Shown here in pieces: positions 39,209 through 53,101 of a stretch of DNA of 64,000 nt. Source of the stretch: Cloeon dipterum (Eukaryota; Arthropoda; Insecta; Ephemeroptera; Baetidae); the NCBI RefSeq assembly GCF_949628265.1, contig NC_088789.1, positions 19,585,883 through 19,649,882 of the forward strand. Direction: 5' to 3'. The first letter of the stretch is position 1, and each line of letters starts with the position of its first letter. The notes beneath the pieces were generated by a model. The model was not told the DNA's origin. It saw only the letters and a list, made by a program, of their open reading frames with translations, and ran no database searches. The position numbers were made by a program, and so were the translations under genes.

Positions 39209-42200
39209 ATAGCACCCTAATTGTTGGGAAATACTCCTAAGCGGCGGCAGCGGCGGCAGGAGTGGGTCTGTGTCTCATTTTCTCGGTCGATTTCCGCGGT
39301 CAGTGTCGTTCTGCATGATGGCCAGGCGCTGGTTGTATAATTGTTTTTGTGTGTCGCGTGCTTATGCAATTTCAGCCGATCTGATAACTCACGGAGGTCA
39401 TTTGACGGGGGTATTTTGAATGAAAAGCAAACTTTCATACTGCGCTCTTAACTCTCTCATGTGAGCTCATTCAATTGGCTGTATGGAAATAGGTAAGCTA
39501 GATCATAGTAAGCTTATTTGGGCTGACTAAAAATTATAAAGCTTAATTTTTTAGTTAACATGAGGAATTATTTAATTTTATTTATTTTACCGAATCATAT
39601 TAATGGTAGTAAAAAAGTGAACAAATACACAACGTACAAAGCGATCAAGTTTCTGAAGCGTCGGCCAATCAAAAGTTACTCGAGTCGTACACGGCCTATT
39701 ATGCTAAATCACATTCACACACGCGCTGAAATTTGGTATTGAATTAATTATTTTCAGGGTTTGAAATTTGAGTCAGTTGTATGGATGAAAAATTCACATT
39801 TTAAACATTACTGGAGTATTATATTCTGGTTTATTCTGCCTTGTGATAGATACATAACATAATTGGAAATATATAATCACATAACAATTTTGGACAGAAT
39901 TGGCGAACAGTGCTGGCAAAACGATTAATTACAGGGTGTAAAATCTCTCGCCGCGCTGAGCCACAGTAGAAACGTATCTAATCACTGTTCACTTTCCACA
40001 CATGCTTTTTGCAAAGGGAGGGGTATTTTTTTATTAAATCTGCTTTATGGAATGTTTGGAAATTTTGGTCCAAAACTTTTCCATAGCTCAACGGGATGAA
40101 AAAATCAGTGAATATGTAGTAAATTTACTTTTAAATTTGAAATAATTTTTGTAGCACAAAATTTATTGGTCAGATTTAAACTTAACCATTGCCATCTAGT
40201 ATTGATTGCAAAACCAACAAAATTAAAGGTTTAAAAAAATTTGCAATCAAGACACCACATGAAAATTTAAATGTAGAAAAATTTACGTTTCAACTCAATT
40301 TGGTTAGTTTGCTTTTTGGTTCATCCTTTTTGCAAACGATTTTGATGGTTTTCAGCTACTCCTTTTAGGGCTCCAAAAACGATTTTGATCAATCAAAAGT
40401 GTGGCTCAAACGTCTATTAATTGCGAGATTTGAACTCTGTCTAAAAACATGTCAGTCCTTGCAAACAAAATAACAGTCTATCGTATTGAGTTCTCAATCC
40501 AAACATTAGTTGTTTACTGCACGTTCTTTTGGAGAGTCCCACGAAATGACTTTTGTGCAAACTCGAATATATATGACTTAAATAAAGGAATTTCAATTAA
40601 GAACTTCAATAATTCTAAAAAAAAGTATGTGGAAGATTTTCAGGATTTAGTAACAAAAATGTCAAAAATCATTCATCGATCAAAATGTTCCAAAGAATCA
40701 TCAAAAAAATTATTTACATAAAAATGTATCAACAGCTATTTTACTCATAGCAATAACATCTTTTCCTCGTAGAAACAATAATTTGAGCTCTCAACTGACA
40801 AAGGGAAGCTAATGCAAAAAGGCAACAAGGAAGTTCATAATTTTTGTAGCTAATATTTTCCTATTTATCTTACATAAAATTTTGGATGCAAAAAATCTTC
40901 CAACAGTATTTCTTTTTCTTCAATGTTTACCAATTTTTAGCAGTTAAGATTGACATAACATTATCATTGCACTCCGCCGTTGCTGTGAAATTGGTAAGTG
41001 TTATGAGGTTTTAAAAAATATCAATTGTGTGAAGCTGCAATTACTTTCGTGATTTCCTGTTCCGTGCGGCATAAAATTTGCTTTTTCATCCCATCTTAGA
41101 ACGTGCTTCTATGAAAGCAACAGGAGAAATCAATGTGGACTTGGATGGTCGTGTTAATGACTTCCTTGCCTGTGAAAAGCCACAAAATAATCTCTGCAGC
41201 AACAAAGTCTCATTGCGCTTTCGTGTAGGAAATTGGGTTTTTTACCTGAACGCGCACGGTGACACTATTTTGCCTGTCAAATTAGTTTCTGTTGCGCAAA
41301 TTCTCATACATTTTAGGCAAAGTTTAATTTGTGGCGAAAGCGGCTTCTTATTTAATTTCCCAATTCGCCCACGCCGCGCGGTTTTTGTGTCGATTATTGT
41401 ATTCACTTGCAACGCTAAAGAGCAGAACATCAAACCCAACCTGTTGATTACGCGACTCTCGGTGGATCTAATCGGCGTCAAAGTCATATTTTGCAGACCT
41501 TTGTTTCGCGTCACCAGTCGCCGCTCTCACCTCTCGACGCGTGTTGCGTGCGCTCGAGCGTGCCCACCACAGATTGGGATCGCGTCCATTATTTTCTGCA
41601 CTTAATAACGTCGTGGGAAATTAAACATTGTAAATCTATCTTGAACTCAAGAAACTTGATATCGTGCTGGGCTGGGCTTGGCTTGGATGAAAAATAAAGA
41701 ACCTGGAAGCTTATCTGGAATATCTCTCCACGCATCAACACAATTACAGCAAACTCGGTGCATCGCGTTGATAATTAATTTTGCCATTATAATGTCTAGA
41801 AGATTTATAGGCTCTTGGCTTCTCTGTCCAATGGTATTAAGTTTGTAATAAATAACAAAGCTGTAACAAAGCTACCTTGCCATCGCGTCACTGTAATAAT
41901 AAAAGAGTATTAATAATAAAATGAGGGAAGAGGGAATGAACTAACAACTACTTGAACCTTATTTGAGGTTACAATCTAAAATGAGGATAGTGCAATTTGA
42001 AAACCTTTTTACAAAAATGATTGTTACATGGGGAGTGAATTTTTATTCCGAAAATTAAATATTTTTTGTTCCCATTCGACGGTGTTTGATAGAAGACAAA
42101 AATTTGCAAAGTAAATTTGTGCCGTTATCTATATGGTTTGGATAAATCCACTCCTCTCTGCAATTCAAATGTCTAAATAGCCACAAGATTTACCATTATT

Positions 42201-43957
42201 TCTTGACAAGTGGCCGGATTTCGATAAGCTTTAAATTTTTTGAATCTGCTCAGCAAGTTGAACCGAATGATGTGCCGTTTTCATACTTTGAGGTTTTTCC
42301 AAAATTTTCTAAAAGAAAGCTTAGCGTTCTAAAAAAAATCATGTACAGAAATATGTAAAGATATTTTTCCATTAAATAATGGAGCTTTATTTTGGCTATT
42401 TCAAATTTTTCCAGATTTCCCTGGCAAAATGCTCAGAATTGCTACAGCACAACTTAACAATATCGATATCTTTTTGTTAAATATGTAATCTAGTTCAGAC
42501 TCATAAAAGTCGCTTTTAACAAGAAAATTGTTTTGTTTACATAAATCCTTTAGAAAATGATACGCTTTGAATAGCTCCATAGCCAGCAGTGATGTTTACC
42601 CATTAAACGAGCTGCATTAAAGAAAATAAGTTTCCCGCACCGCCTCAAGTGTCAGCGCAAACGTGTAATCTCTTCTCAAGGATTTTTACGGTTATTTTTC
42701 TTCTATTAAATGAGTCTTTTAAAAGAAAGTTGCTGTATATTTTATTTGCTCATGGGCACTGTCGTTACATTGTTCTTACAAGGAAACTCTTCGGATGCCA
42801 CGTTTTAGTTGGTTGAGACGAATTAGAATTAGTAAATAATAGCATTCATTGTATTAGACCTATGTCCAATAAGATCACCAGGTTAAACTTTTTTATCCAA
42901 GTTAAAAGCGATTTATGGAGCTCCAAAGAACTAAAACCCTTTAGTTTCAAAATTTAAGTTTATTATGGGCTGACAGGGCAACTTTAGGATAAAACATTTT
43001 TGGGTCACGTTAACATTTGATCCAGGAAAGTCCCCTGTATTTGTTTATAGACTTTTATTGGCCAGATATATTGCTAAAAGCTTGTAAATGGCTTGAAATA
43101 ATTTCTCGTAATTAAAATTTCCCATCAATCGATTGTTCTCGGTTCTCATTAAAAATTGCACTACTTTGTACATTTCTAAATTATGCATTTTTAGATGATT
43201 TTTCTCAGCCTCCGTAAATAACTAAAATTGCTAAAATTGAATAATAAATAATGTTTTCGACCGAACAACATTGTTCATGTTACACGAATAAAATTTTACC
43301 TCTAATTAACTTAAACATATCCAGTGTTCTCTAGAAATTTCTATAAATTGCTTTTTAGAGACGAAATCGAGCAGAAAACATTTTTTCCCAGTAATTAAAA
43401 TAAACACTTGAGTGAACAAGTTCAAATAGTACATTATGATCCGCAGAATCAGATTTTTAAGCGAGTACTTTAAAATATTTTAGGTTCTTCAAACCTCAAG
43501 TAAGAGTGCAATTGCCGCTAAAAGCGCGAACAATCTGATTTTGCGTGATGATATCACTTCTTTTGTCACTAATTTAGCATTATATCCCCAATTTTCCGCT
43601 TTGACGCTCGATTTAATGCTCATTTTATGAAAACTCTCACCTGTTGCGAGAAGAGCCAGTGAATGGAAAATGAGTGATGCAATTTTGAAATTGAGAGCAA
43701 GCCCGGAAAGTTCATTAACCCTATTGACAAAAAGTTTTCGAATCAACTGTGCTAATTATTTTAATTATTTTTTGCAACCTGATTGCGTCTCAAATTTGTG
43801 GGAGTTGAATTTAGAGGAAGTGAAACTCATTGGTTATTGTCTAAATAATTTACTCGCACTACATTCATACAGCAAAACAACAGAAAACATCAACAATGGT
43901 AACAGGCGTGTGGTTTGATAATCGCAACAAGTGGGATGAGGTTGAGAGTTTGGGGGA
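39209..43957. other. Intergenic region between genes A and B
   Basis: About 4.7 kb, mostly AT-rich. The longest open frame, 41078-41605 (+), begins with TTG, has no recognisable domain and reads like chance sequence over a CpG-richer patch (about 41200-41590). The patch could be a regulatory element. No RNA gene or transposon ends were seen. Confidence 0.4.
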
Positions 43958-45738
43958 TTAGTGGTGGCCGCCACCGCCTCCGCCGCCACCTCCCTTCTTG
44001 GACTCGTGGCCGTGCTCCTCGTGGCCCTCGTCGCCGCCCTTCTTGCCCCAGTGGTCCTCGTGGTCGTGGTGGCTGCTGTCGCCGTGTTCGCCCTTCCAGC
44101 CCTTGTGGCTGCTGTCGTGGTGTCCCTTGCCCCAGTGGCCCTTCTTGCCGTACTTGTCCTCGTGGTGGCCGCCCTTGTGGTGTCCGCCCTTCTCGTGGCC
44201 GCCCTTCTTGTCAGAGTGGTGCTCGTGATGCGAGCCCTTCTTCTCGTGGTGTCCCTCATCGTAGTGCTCGTCGAAGAACTTCTTTTCCTTCTTGTGCTCG
44301 TCCAGCTTGTGGATGTCGTGCGAGCCGTGCGTGCTGTGTCCCTTCTTGTAGCTATCCTCGTCGCCGAACTTGTGCCCTTTGTGGCCCTTGCTACCCTTGT
44401 GGTGCTCACCGTAGTGGCCGCCCTCCTCGTGGTGGCCCTTCTTGTGCCCGCCGTCCTCGGAGAAGTGGCCCTCCTTGCCCTCCTTGTCGTGGTGTCCCTT
44501 CTCGCCCTTGTGCCACCCGTGGTCAGATTTGTGGCCCTTGCCGCCCTTCTTGCCACCCTTCGAGAAGTGCGACGAGTGGTGTTCCCCGCCGCCGCCCTTC
44601 TTTGACGAGTGGCCCGAGGCCGCCGGCACCAGGTCGTCGCCGGCGAACGACCACACGTCAACTACGCGCGAGCCATCCACAAACTGGTCTGTTGATGCCG
44701 AGATTGCTGTTTCCTGCAACAAAATTAAAAATTGTTTATTTAGGATAAATCTTTCAAACTAAATGCGTACTGAAATATTTCCAAAATTAAATTTAATGCT
44801 TCGTGTGATGAAAATCAGGAAGGTAATGTTTTAGCTAACCTATATTTGAATTACACTTTGTTTCCAATTGAAATTATGTTATTTTTACGTTTTAATTGGA
44901 TGCGGGAATTTAAAAAGGAAAAACTACCCTGCTGATCTGCAATAAACTTAATTTTGAATTTGAAAATATAAAAGTTTATTCTTGAATTTTTTTTCTCAGA
45001 TTTGGATTTTCTTTGTACAGTGTTTATGCTTGCTGAAATTGATCTCCAACTGCTGTATTTTATGATTCCAATAAGTCCTACCTTTTACCATTTGTAACTT
45101 TAATTTTTCGAGACACAGAGGGTCAAAGGTTGAAAAACGGGTATTTTTAGTTCGGTTAATAGTGATAAAATCAAAATTGCGCGATTGGTTGATTTTTACC
45201 CTCAGAACATGGCCCTGAGGTCAGATAAGACCATTAAGAATAGACAAAATATCGAACCCTTGCGTCAGGGTATAGCCCACAAGCGATCGATATTATTAAT
45301 TTGCACATGTAGCCACTTTAACGACGCCTGACGGGCTCTGTATTGGCTCAATCTGAAAGATCTGCACTCAGTTAAAACTGCTAAAAGTAAAGAGCTTTAA
45401 GAATAGGTGCAATTCGACCAGTTTGAAGACATCAAGGTGCTCAAAAAATGTCCTAAATGTGCCCAAAGTTTTGTTCCTGAGCACCATGATGGTTATTTTA
45501 TCTTTTTTAACATCAAAACTATTTAATTTTTAAATTGAATATTCTTTGAGGAAGTTTGCCTTTGATTTTACTGATTAATAAAATCCTAAAAAATCTTTAA
45601 ACCTTCAACTAAACAAAAATTAGAATGAATGAAATTTACCGATGCCGGCCATCCACCGACGCTGAAGATCTCCCTAGCGAATCCGGTTGCCTGAAGAAGG
45701 CCGAGCACCGCGACCAAGCACCACGTAGGAGCACCCAT
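43958..45738 (-). CDS. Secreted His/Lys/Gly-rich protein B (cuticle-like)
   Basis: Two exons (45640-45738 and 43958-44713, minus strand) join in phase 0 into about 284 residues. Exon 1 encodes only the signal peptide and the first mature residues (MGAPTWCLVAVLGLLQATGF, then AREIFSVGGWPAS). The intron is about 0.9 kb. Exon 2 has a short unique stretch ending AASGHSS, then histidine/lysine/glycine-rich sequence with the family blocks SEDGGHKKGHHEEGGH, HSDKKGGHEKGGHHKGGHH and DHKGW-like SHKGWKGEHG, ending in a glycine run and HH. It is the closest relative of gene C over the middle part. A TATA-like GATAAATAAG lies at 45791-45800 on the minus strand, about 55 bases before the ATG. It is probably extracellular; histidine and lysine could take part in metal binding or cross-linking, but that is inference. 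Confidence 0.8.
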
Positions 45739-47854
45739 CTCGGCTTGTGTCCTGCTGGTCTCTTGTGTGGTGCAGACGACGCCACTCAGTCTTATTTATC
45801 GGCGCGTGGGGATGCCCACGAGTGCTTTTCGCGGCGTGGTTGGTTATGCGACGGTGGCAGTCGAGTGCATCCTCCTGTTTCTGCGCTCACACTTGAATGG
45901 GCACCGCTGCCTGATGAATCGCGCGAGCGGCCGCCTTTCGCTTTCACCGCGCGCCCGGGGTGCATTTCGCCACCGAAGAACCGTTGCATCGCCGCCTGGC
46001 ACCGATCGCGACGCGTTTTTCTTCGTCTCATTTTTTGCGGAAGGCGCTGGCTGATCTTTTCCCGATTCGACACCTCTCACGCTGGCGGTGCGACAAAAAG
46101 CGGAGTGCAGTAATCAATTGTAATGGAAACACAGCTACGGCTCGCTCATGCGCTGCGTCATGTATAGACAAAAAATGCTCCATTCGTTGATTGCGCGTTG
46201 CAGTTTTAAAGAGGTGAATGCTTTTCCAAGAATAAAATGAATGGGAAGATATTGCAAAATGTTTATAAATAGAAAAGTAGCTCCTTTATGCGCCAGGAAA
46301 ACATAATTGTGCCTTGTGACACATTTACAACAGCGTGATGATGAAGTGCTCGGCAGGTTGCATACATCTCAAGGAGTCTGTACACAGTACCAAGTACTAA
46401 ATTATTATATAAACAAACAACTTAAAAATAAAAAGTATTTTTACAAATCTTATTTGCTTCATTCGCTCATTACATATTATATTTTCTCTCTGCCCATTTC
46501 AGTTTATTTTTCAGTAGTGTACGTGAGCCTTGAAATATCTTAGAGGAAAACTAAATGAGGTAAAATATATAGCTTTTTATTCTTTTATTAGATCCACAGG
46601 GTCATATTAAACATTTTGACAAAAAGGGGCACACAGTAACATTCCTGGTAAGCAACATACTAAAACTAAGACTCAATTTATATTGCTGCTTTTATTGTTC
46701 ATGATTCATGCGCATTACTTAAGAAAAATGCAATAATAAAATTACATGAACAAGTGCATAAAATAACAAGCAGGATGATCTGCATAAACGCGTGAAACAA
46801 AAAGTTGGTTCAACGTTGTCACGTGCCGTTGAAAAACCGAGCACACTTTATTCAATTCATTAAAACTAAAAATACCGTACTCCTTCATTCCATTGCTTGA
46901 AAAAATATGACGTGTTCTAATATTCATGTGCTATATATTAACCTTTAATTTTTGTTACTTGAAATATTACTACACATGAGAGATTTTCTTGGAAAAAGTA
47001 TTTTTCAGCATGAATTTTGTATTAAAATGGTCACTTCTCAATACCTAATAGCGAAACATATCGTTTCGGACCAAATACATTCAAAAATAATTAGATATAA
47101 AAGGCATGCGAAGCGTTTTTGTTCGATTGGAGGTTTACACACCAAAGGTCTAATAATGATGATTAGGGTTCAGTACCTAATACAAAAATACTATTTTAAT
47201 CAAGTGTTTTCAACCGTAACATTTTTTAATATTAAATATTTTCATTCCGCTACGTTTGAATAGTGATTTGCCATAATTTTGGTGATAAATAAAAATGTAA
47301 TAGTAATAAAAATCTTCACAAATAAAAATTATGCGGAAAAATCTTATCTGAAGACAATTGTTGGTATGGCGGGAAACATTACAATTTTTAACAAAAGTGT
47401 GCTTTGTGTGGGGAAAACGCAAAAATTTAATTCATAACCTGACACAAAGAGTTTTTTTACTTTATTGACTTTATTAAAGAATAAGTAATTTTGATTAGAC
47501 ACTTGCAAATTTAGTTCTAAATAAATCAAACGATGATTATTTCAGTTGAATATATTGGGGGGTTTTATTTTGCAGTCATAACAAGCATTTTTTCTCGGAA
47601 ACATGCAAATATTCTACACATTAATCAACAAGTAGTCAACAACAACATCAACAACGAGATCTCAAAAACAAAAACAGCATTCACGGTCAAAACGATTTCG
47701 GGGGTTCCTCAGGGGGGAGGGATGATAGGATGGGTAAGGGATGGCAAGGAGAGGGGGGTGCCCACCTCGGTTGGCCGCTTATTTCGATTCATGATGAAAC
47801 TTTTAAAATAAATTAAAGCAGACCAAGTTTGGCAGCAGGAAAAGGGAGAGGATT
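45739..47854. other. Intergenic region between genes B and C
   Basis: Just upstream of gene B (about 45740-46190) the sequence is CpG-rich and open in several frames. That openness reflects composition, and this part is taken as promoter and 5' flank. From 46200 to 47850 it is AT-rich with no supported gene. The short G-rich stretch near 47690-47770 belongs to the 3' flank of gene C. Confidence 0.45.
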
Positions 47855-48829
47855 TTAATGGTGACCACCGCCGCCGCCGCCGCCTCCGTGACCGCCTCCG
47901 CCGCCACCGCCTCCGTGTCCGCCACCGCCGCCTCCGCCAGAGCTGAAGCCGTGCGAGCTGTGTCCCTCGTCGCCGCCCTTCTTGCCGTAGTCGTAGTGGT
48001 GGCCGCTGTACTCTTCGTGGCCGTGCTCGCCCTTCCAGCCCTTGTGGTCGCTGTCGTGGTGTCCCTTGTCGTGATGACCCTTCTTGTTGTACTTGTCCTC
48101 GTGGTGGCCGCCCTTGTGGTGTCCGCCCTTCTCGTGGCCTCCCTTCTTGTCCGAGTGGTGCTCGTCGAAGTCACCGTACTTCTTGGAGTGGCCGCCCTTG
48201 TGGAAGTCGTCGTAGAACTTGTGCTCCTTCTTGTACTCGTCCTTGTGGTACGTGTTGTGGTAACCCTTGGTCGAATCTCCCTTCTTGTGTCCACCCTTCT
48301 CGCCGAAGCTGGAGCCCTTCTCGCCCTTGCTGCCCTTGTCGTGGTGGCTGTGGTGGCCGCCCTCCTCGTGGTGGCCCTTCTTGTGGCCGCCGTCCTCGCT
48401 GTGGTGTCCGGACTTGTCCTCCTTGTCGTGGTGGCCCTTCTCTCCCTTGTCATAGCCGCTGCTGCCCTTGTGCCCCTTGGAGCCCTTGCTGCCCTTGGAG
48501 CCGTGGTGCGACGAGTGGTGTTTCTTGCCGCCGCCCTTCTTGCTGCTGCTCTCGCTGCCGCCTCCGTGGCCTCCACCACCGCCGCCGCCGCCTCCACCTC
48601 CGTGTCCTCCACTAGCGGCCACGGCCAGGTCGCCGCCCCAGAAGTAGTGGTGCGAGGGTGCCGGCGCCAAGTCTCCGGGGATGTACTCCCTGACGGGCCG
48701 CACGGACATGACCAGGCCTCTGGCGTCCAGTTGCGGTGCCGCCTGTTGGCGGAAAAGCGGGAGTTCGCGGGCCAACGCCGCCGTGCAGAGGACTGCGAGA
48801 GCGACCAGACACGGCCGCGGGTACCACAT
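47855..48829 (-). CDS. Secreted Gly/His-rich protein C (cuticle-like), single exon
   Basis: One uninterrupted frame of 324 residues starts at an ATG. A signal peptide (MWYPRPCLVALAVLCTAALA) leads to a unique segment (PVREYIPGDLAPAPSHHYFW), a glycine-histidine run, then the family blocks EDGGHKKGHHEEGGHHSHHD, YHNTYHKDEYKKEHKFYDD, HSDKKGGHEKGGHHKGGHH, DHKGWKGEHGHEEYSGHHYD and a C-terminal series of GGGGGGGHGG repeats ending HH. The HNTYHKDEYKKEHKFYD block matches gene A almost exactly, also at the nucleotide level. A TATA box (TATAAAT, 48898-48904, minus strand) lies about 70 bases before the ATG. The frame open on the other strand over the same bases is an effect of codon choice. Confidence 0.85.
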   Translation of the reverse strand: MWYPRPCLVALAVLCTAALARELPLFRQQAAPQLDARGLVMSVRPVREYIPGDLAPAPSHHYFWGGDLAVAASGGHGGGGGGGGGGGHGGGSESSSKKGGGKKHHSSHHGSKGSKGSKGHKGSSGYDKGEKGHHDKEDKSGHHSEDGGHKKGHHEEGGHHSHHDKGSKGEKGSSFGEKGGHKKGDSTKGYHNTYHKDEYKKEHKFYDDFHKGGHSKKYGDFDEHHSDKKGGHEKGGHHKGGHHEDKYNKKGHHDKGHHDSDHKGWKGEHGHEEYSGHHYDYGKKGGDEGHSSHGFSSGGGGGGGHGGGGGGGGHGGGGGGGGHH

Positions 48830-48897
48830 GGCTAGAGCTGATCTGAGCCCCTCAAGCCTTGGATAACTTGTGTGCTGTCTGCGGTCGCGGATGCCTC

Positions 48898-48904
48898 ATT
48901 TATA
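48898..48904 (-). promoter_or_regulatory. TATA box of gene C
   Basis: TATAAAT on the minus strand, about 70 bases upstream of the gene C start codon, comparable in position to the TATA-like boxes of genes A, B and D. Confidence 0.55.
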
Positions 48905-51900
48905 GAGATCAACGCTCGACTAGTTCGCCGCTTTTTGTCAGCCTGGCACAGCAAGAGCCGCGCGCTGACCATTCGAGCGTGTCACCGCCTCCGACGGCCG
49001 CATTGTGTGCGAGCGCAGGCCTCCGAGTCACGCTTTCTTTGCCAAATCACTTGCTGCCGCTTCTGCCCGCGCCTCGCATTGAGGATCCCTCGCCTGCTGA
49101 TCGATACGACCAAGCTGGTAACAAGCATAAATTAAAGCGGACGAGGACGAGGCGTTCGGTGAAATTCAACGTGAAGTTGTCTGCTGATCTGGAAATTTCC
49201 ATAGTTATTTTTAGCTCTGCTCTACATTTCCATCAACAATGACTTGTGTTTTTAAAGAATCATCGAACATCCTATACCACTACCAAAGAATTAGCGGCTA
49301 GTGCGGCAACACAAGGGATTTACTCTTATTACGATTAAATTTGTTTTCAGTTTGAACAGCTGGCTAATTTCGACCAAGAGTAGCAAATGTTTTAAAATGA
49401 TCCCGTTTTTTCTTAATTTTTTCAATCTGTTGAAAACTTAAAACGCAAGTTAATCGCAAGATTATGAAAAGCCAAATTTTTTTAAAAGGATTTGTGTTGC
49501 GTCAGTGGCCGTGGTAAATATTTTATCTTATTAATTTGAGATCACCAGAATGACTATCTCCGTTAGATTAATGAAAGAAAAAAATTATTGAAAAACAGCA
49601 CATGATATTTACATATGTTGTATAAAAACGAGTGACGAGATAATTTTAATTTCAGATTTCAATGGTTGGCATATAGCATGAAACAGAGAGATGCTTTCAT
49701 TTATACAATTAAGTAAATTTTACTCATATCCATACACAATGACAAAATTTACATTTGCAATGGACAGAAATGAACAAATGGAATTGATTGACTTTTCATA
49801 TCAGAAAGTGTAACCATGAAAGTAGTGTATCATTAAAAGTTTGTAGGGGCCGCCGCAGAGCAAGGTGAAGCCGTATCGACGAAGATCAAAATGCGCTTGG
49901 TCGTCGACACTTCAATATAAACGATCTATACTGTATAATGAGCACTAGTTCTTAATTATCATTACTAGCGTATTATAAAAAATTGGCTCAAGGTTTTTTT
50001 TTAAATCACATATTTTTTAGAAGTATCGGAAAGATCATACTTGGCTTTAAGGCTATTAACAAAAAGTAATCAGCCACTCAATTAAATAAAGGAAAAAAGG
50101 TTGTGAAATTTAAAAAAAGGTTCACGTTTTGGCTAGCAGAATTTTGAAAAATATTTACTTATTAACATTTACATTTATTAACATCAACAGTCGAGGCATG
50201 AATAATTTGTTCGCGACGGTGATTGAACTTTTACTGTTGCAAATCGCGGGCCGCTCTCTTGCATATTACAGCACTTATCTGCGTGCCTTCTGCAACTGTA
50301 GACGTAGGCACCAAGACCATTTTTGAATAAATACGCAATTTATTTAAAAAGTTCTATAAGTTTAATATAAAGATGATCCAGAGTTTGTTAAACATTATTT
50401 GATTCTCATTCAGATAAAAACTTAAAAAGCCTTCCGTTTTATGGAAGTCCAACCAGAGTTTAGCGAATATATAGTTATAAAACGGTTGCCACGCTCAAAC
50501 AGGAAGGAGAATTATTTTTCAATTAGTATAGTTAATGAGAGTCCTATAAAGATTAATACAACCAAACACTAAAATTTTGTAAAAATAATACTTTAATAAG
50601 ATTATATATAATATATTAAAATGTTTAACCACACGTATATGTTTTAATATCAGACAATTTTTATTTATTTCATGTTCTAATAAAGTTATAACTGCAGTTT
50701 TCTACGATTGTCCGCACGAATGAGGCTTAGCTGTAGAGATCAATGCTTTTTTTTAATTACAATTGATCTCCGTTATCTGTTTCCATTATTTCCAAATAGC
50801 GCTTGAGAAACAAGCAGTCTATTTTCCTTATTCAGCAAGCTTTCCTGTGTAAATTCTATTTATTTGTTTTGCTCCAGTGGCATTTCATTAGAAAGGAAGG
50901 ATCCTATATATACATTTACTAGACGTGGTCACCTTTTATTGGTTTTTGCGTCCTCTCGGTCCACTTGCGGTCGATACTCTTTAGCAAAAAGTCTGTGAAA
51001 TCTTGCCGCAATATCCGATCATTGACGAGAGGCTTCATTCCTGTCTCCAACCTTCACTTTTGTGGTTCTTCGTCATGTGCGGTCACATTTCATTTATATC
51101 ACAAATAATTAGAGATCAAAAATTAAAAAATTTCAATGCTGTTTAACCGGTTATTATTAAAATCACATAGATTTGTAATTGAAATAGTGGTTATATTATA
51201 TTTTTGATGTATTAATTACTGAAGAGTATATTTTCAAGACAGATAGGTTGATCATTAAGAGTTTTCTTCTTTAATATTTCGAGAAGCTTTCAGTGGAGTA
51301 CGACTACAAATTAGCTTTAAAGTGGATCTTTATAGGCCACACCAATAAAGAAATTCTTCAAGTTGGTTATTGTAAGTGAATCAATGAATATATTTATTGT
51401 AGAATTGAGCAACAGTTTATTCCTAAAATCTGCAAATGAAATGAGGAATAATTGTAAGAAAAAAATATATTTCAGAATGTTTCCAAATTTCTCGAAAAAA
51501 TTAAACGTTTTGTCAATGACTTTTTCGCTTCATTTAATTCCTCTTGTCATGATCAATCGACAATTAAGCCAATTATGAGGTAAACTCACCTTCTGGTGAA
51601 ATAAATCATGATTTTTTTTATAAGGAGACAGTGCTCAACGCTTGGTTAGTGTATAAACTCAGCAACCGAATTTTGTCAGAAAACCTGTAAATAAAGCTTT
51701 ATTTTAATTTATGTGATTTAGTTCGTTGATCGTTTTTCAATTTATAGTTAAAAAATAAAATAGCCAAAAATATTAAAAAAAAAGAGTAAACGATAGTGTA
51801 AGACACGAATTGAAGGTTTAATTTTTTTTATCAGCAATGAAATTGAATGGAAAATGAAAAGACCTCAAATTACCTCTATTATTCCGGCCTTTTTTGGATT

Positions 51901-53101
51901 AAATCGTTTTTGTGTCGAGAATTGGTGTGTGTTATATAACACTTAGATGCTAAAACGCGTGGAATCTTCCTGTGAGTTAAAAGCTTCTCGCTTGATTACG
52001 CATTCTGCAATTCGACATGCTCGATATTCAGCGCTCCACTTTTCGCCTGCGGCACAGTGTGATGTAATTAGAATTTTCCAGGCGAGTTCAGTGAACCATC
52101 TCGTTGCATTTCGTTTTCGTGTTCATATAACTTTCGCTTCGGCTAGGTTTTGTCACTATTTATAATCGGAGTGAGTGCGTACGCTGGGGAAAAAGTGTGA
52201 CAATTGCATTTCAAAAGAGCTTTTGATTTTGCTGACAGGTGAAGCAAACCGGCAGCGATCTTTTGCAAATGTTTTGTTTGCCAATTTCTTGCCAATCATG
52301 GATGGGAGGTGGTGCAAAATTACAAAATGCATGACATGTACAACTAGTTATGTAACTTTATTTCTAAATTATTGACTCATTCACACATACATACATTAGC
52401 TAATTAATTTGATATTTATTTTCCTGCAGAATGGAAACGTAGGAGGAAATAGTTAGTTGCTTTGGTACTGCAAGCTTAAAATTATCAGAGTGCGGTGAAG
52501 AGGTGACAGGTTTTTGTTTCTGCCCCAGTTGACCGTTCATATACCCGTTTAGCGTGGCATCTCACGCTTTGTCACTCTTCCGCGCGTTTTTACAGCCACG
52601 TAAATAGGGTTGGGATTTTAGACGGTTTGTTCGAATAAAAAGATGAATTTTTAGTTCAACGAGAACATTAAAATTTTCTTTACTAAAAGTTATTTTAAAG
52701 TGACGAAATCATCCATTTTCTGGTAAAAATGAATACTACTATCGTGGAAAAATCTGTCGAAAAATAAATGAGAGAATTACGTAAATTTGCTTTAAATCTG
52801 GTTCAATTTAACACTAAAAATACTAAATTTACCAAGACGTTAATCAATCTTTGACTTTTTTATATTAAGAATTTACAGCTACGAAACAAAACCAAAAAAT
52901 TGATCAAAAACAATTTGAAAAATTGCATACCGGAAGCAAATAAAATTTATCATGATTTTGAAGCGAGTTCAAGAGCAATTAAGTATTAAAATTGTGTAAT
53001 TTCCTACTAATTTGGTGTCTTCAAGTAAATCAGACACCGTGAAAAATTCATCCGTCTTAAAATCCCGACCCTAGACATAAAAGTGCACTAAAACACACAG
53101 T
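48905..53101. other. Intergenic region between genes C and D
   Basis: The first ~250 bases are CpG-rich promoter flank. The rest is AT-rich. Short open frames at 50129-50326, 51363-51578, 51947-52165 and 52175-52375 have no recognisable motif or good splice context. Nothing else could be supported. Confidence 0.4.

Noticed and set aside
41078-41605. A 175-codon plus-strand open frame in the A-B spacer
   Set aside because: It starts with TTG, not ATG, and shows no domain, signal peptide or splice context. It covers a CpG-richer patch where long open frames arise by chance.
43834-44748. Long open frames in other frames and on the other strand over gene B
   Set aside because: The Arg/Thr-rich and Val/Leu-rich products are composition shadows of the His/Lys/Gly-rich coding frame.
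45740-46190. Overlapping open frames just upstream of gene B
   Set aside because: The area is CpG-rich and open in several frames at once on both strands, which points to base composition and promoter sequence.
47858-48835. A 325-residue open frame on the plus strand
   Set aside because: It lies exactly antisense to gene C. The frequent GGC, CAC and AAG codons of the real gene read as GCC, GTG and CTT on the other strand, which avoids stops. The product is a featureless Val/Ala/Leu string.
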